A DNA stretch of 5,799 nucleotides, from assembly GCA_021785115.1 (NCBI GenBank), contig JAJYGO010000354.1, positions 1 to 5,799 on the forward strand, in the 5' to 3' direction. The notes under the pieces were generated by a model that worked only from the letters and a program-made list of their open reading frames with translations, was not told the DNA's origin and searched no databases. How positions within the stretch are numbered: position 1 is the first letter of the stretch; each line of letters opens with the position of its first letter. A program made the translations under genes and the position numbers. This document shows, one piece after another, positions 5,267-5,799 of this stretch. This DNA comes from Chloroflexota bacterium (lineage in GTDB: Bacteria > Chloroflexota > Limnocylindria > Limnocylindrales > CSP1-4).

Positions 5267-5691
5267 GTCGGCAGCGTCGCGGCGCCGATGATCGTCGTCC
5301 GCATATGGCCGACATGCATTTTCTTCGCGATGTTCGGCTGGGAATACTCGACGATCACCGTCTTCCCTTTTCCGGCGTCGCTCCCCCCGAATGCCCGGTC
5401 GCGCGCCACCCGTGCGAACCTCTCCTGGATCGTCCCGTTGCTCAGCCAGAAGTTGATGAATCCCGGCGCGGCCGCTTCCACCTTGTGGAAAAATCCTGCG
5501 GGCGCCGCATCGGCGATCTTCGCGGCATATTCTTTAGCAAGCTCGAGCGGCACAACGCCCCGCGCTTTTGCGGCGCGCAACGCCCAGTTCGTGGAATAAT
5601 GGCCGAAGATCTCTGCTTCGGGCACAGAAAGCTCGATCGGCTCTCCGTCGCCGACGATACTTCGCAAAACAGCGATGATCTCTTCTCTCAT
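5188..5691 (-). pseudogene. argS: Arginyl-tRNA synthetase, N-terminal fragment, truncated at a chimeric junction
   Basis: From the ATG at 5691 the first ~137 residues are clear class I arginyl-tRNA synthetase. There is an N-terminal tRNA-recognition domain (about 1-100, with GFINFWLSNGTIQERF at 77-92) and then VIVEYSQPNIAKKMHVGHMR (112-131). The last segment contains HVGH (126-129), the ATP-binding HIGH-type signature. The enzyme charges tRNA-Arg with arginine and is normally about 550-600 residues. Right after RTTIIGAA (to ~5278) the expected continuation toward the GDWGTQFG region is absent. The frame instead reads ~30 unrelated residues, out of frame through the TPR gene, to a TGA at 5188. 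A GGGAG lies 5 nt before the ATG, supporting this start over the ATG at 5703. Composition (about 57% GC, with AAA, GAA, TTT and CTT codons) is unlike the rest of the window. An intact gene cannot be present here. Confidence 0.85.
5266..5290. other. Junction between unrelated sequences (argS fragment / TPR gene)
   Basis: On the minus strand argS homology ends at about 5278-5281. The TPR frame becomes convincing from about 5266 downward. Across this interval base composition changes from mixed (about 57% GC for 5281-5799 by hand count) to GC-rich. No inverted repeat, target duplication or integrase-like sequence is visible at the break. An assembly chimera between two genomes is the simplest explanation; a genuine recombination break is possible. 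Confidence 0.7.
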
Positions 5692-5799
5692 GAAAACTCC
5701 CATGTTAAGAAAAATGGAAATAGCAGTATTACGTATAGCGGGCGGCAGTCCATTCCGCATGTTCCGCGATCGTCCTCCGAAATCCAATTCAAACGATCC
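5692..5799 (-). other. argS upstream region, lower GC, unassigned
   Basis: This 108-bp stretch is the least GC-rich in the window (46% over 5701-5799 by count). It holds the GGGAG ribosome-binding site of argS (5697-5701). On the minus strand one frame is open from the window edge (5798) and ends in TGA at 5690-5688, overlapping the argS ATG as ATGA; this could be the tail of an upstream gene ending in a hydrophobic stretch (LYVILLFPFF), but no family is recognised. AT-rich hexamers (TATACG, TAATAC) occur, but no promoter with proper spacing could be fixed. Confidence 0.3.

Noticed and set aside
3122..5599. Very long plus-strand open frame (825 codons) across the LLM gene, the TPR gene and argS
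   Set aside because: It is a stop-poor shadow frame: it runs in a shifted frame over the LLM gene and antisense to the TPR and argS genes, is Arg/Gly/Pro/Ala-rich in the GC-rich part, and shows no domain pattern.
5701..5770. Sigma-70-like promoter for argS (TATACG or TAATAC as -10)
   Set aside because: The best -35-like hexamers are at wrong spacing (9 or 15 nt), so no promoter could be supported.
1..5799. tRNA/rRNA genes, CRISPR arrays, insertion sequences, toxin-antitoxin or phage genes, riboswitches
   Set aside because: I looked on both strands and saw no clover-leaf-like segments, regularly spaced repeats, transposase motifs, long terminal inverted repeats or long structured leaders; the gaps between genes are at most about 118 bp.

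Overview
The window (5,799 bp) is very GC-rich for its first ~5.28 kb. It reads as chromosomal DNA of a high-GC actinobacterium or a close relative. Three things point that way: extreme G/C at third codon positions, several apparently leaderless genes with a TANNNT -10 box 6-7 nt before the start codon, and coenzyme F420 metabolism. The finer lineage (for example Acidimicrobiia-like) is a guess. The last ~0.5 kb is clearly different, at about 57% GC by my hand count with mixed codon use, and looks foreign to the rest.

Layout. 1-111: 3' end of an unidentified gene (+) with a Gly-rich, Cys- and Pro-containing tail. 175-1543: a PPOX-family, probably F420-dependent flavin/deazaflavin enzyme followed after 1 nt by cofD, the 2-phospho-L-lactate (or PEP-derived) transferase. 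1544-1647: intergenic region with a perfect 12-bp inverted repeat next to the cofC -10 box. 1648-3085: cofC (guanylyltransferase) and cofE (F420-0:gamma-glutamyl ligase), overlapping by 11 nt. 3088-3113: a strong GC hairpin that may end this unit. 3204-4097: an LLM-class, luciferase-like F420-dependent oxidoreductase. 4094-about 5280 (-): C-terminal part of a TPR-repeat protein, convergent with the LLM gene and sharing a CTAG in which both stop codons lie. About 5281-5691 (-): N-terminal ~137 residues of arginyl-tRNA synthetase, cut off just after its HVGH motif by an abrupt switch into the TPR gene.

How it fits together. CofC activates the phospho-C3 acid with GTP, CofD joins it to Fo to give (dehydro-)F420-0, and CofE adds the glutamates. 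The flanking PPOX and LLM proteins are from the two classic F420H2-using families. So the left 4.1 kb is a cofactor supply-and-use island with three separate promoters. Fo synthase (FbiC or CofG/CofH) and the nitroreductase-like domain found in mycobacterial FbiB are not in the window.

I see no undescribed defence, mobile or RNA system. The most unusual point is the chimeric argS/TPR junction near 5,280. It is most simply explained as a metagenomic assembly chimera or a recombination break, and should be checked before anything is read into that end.
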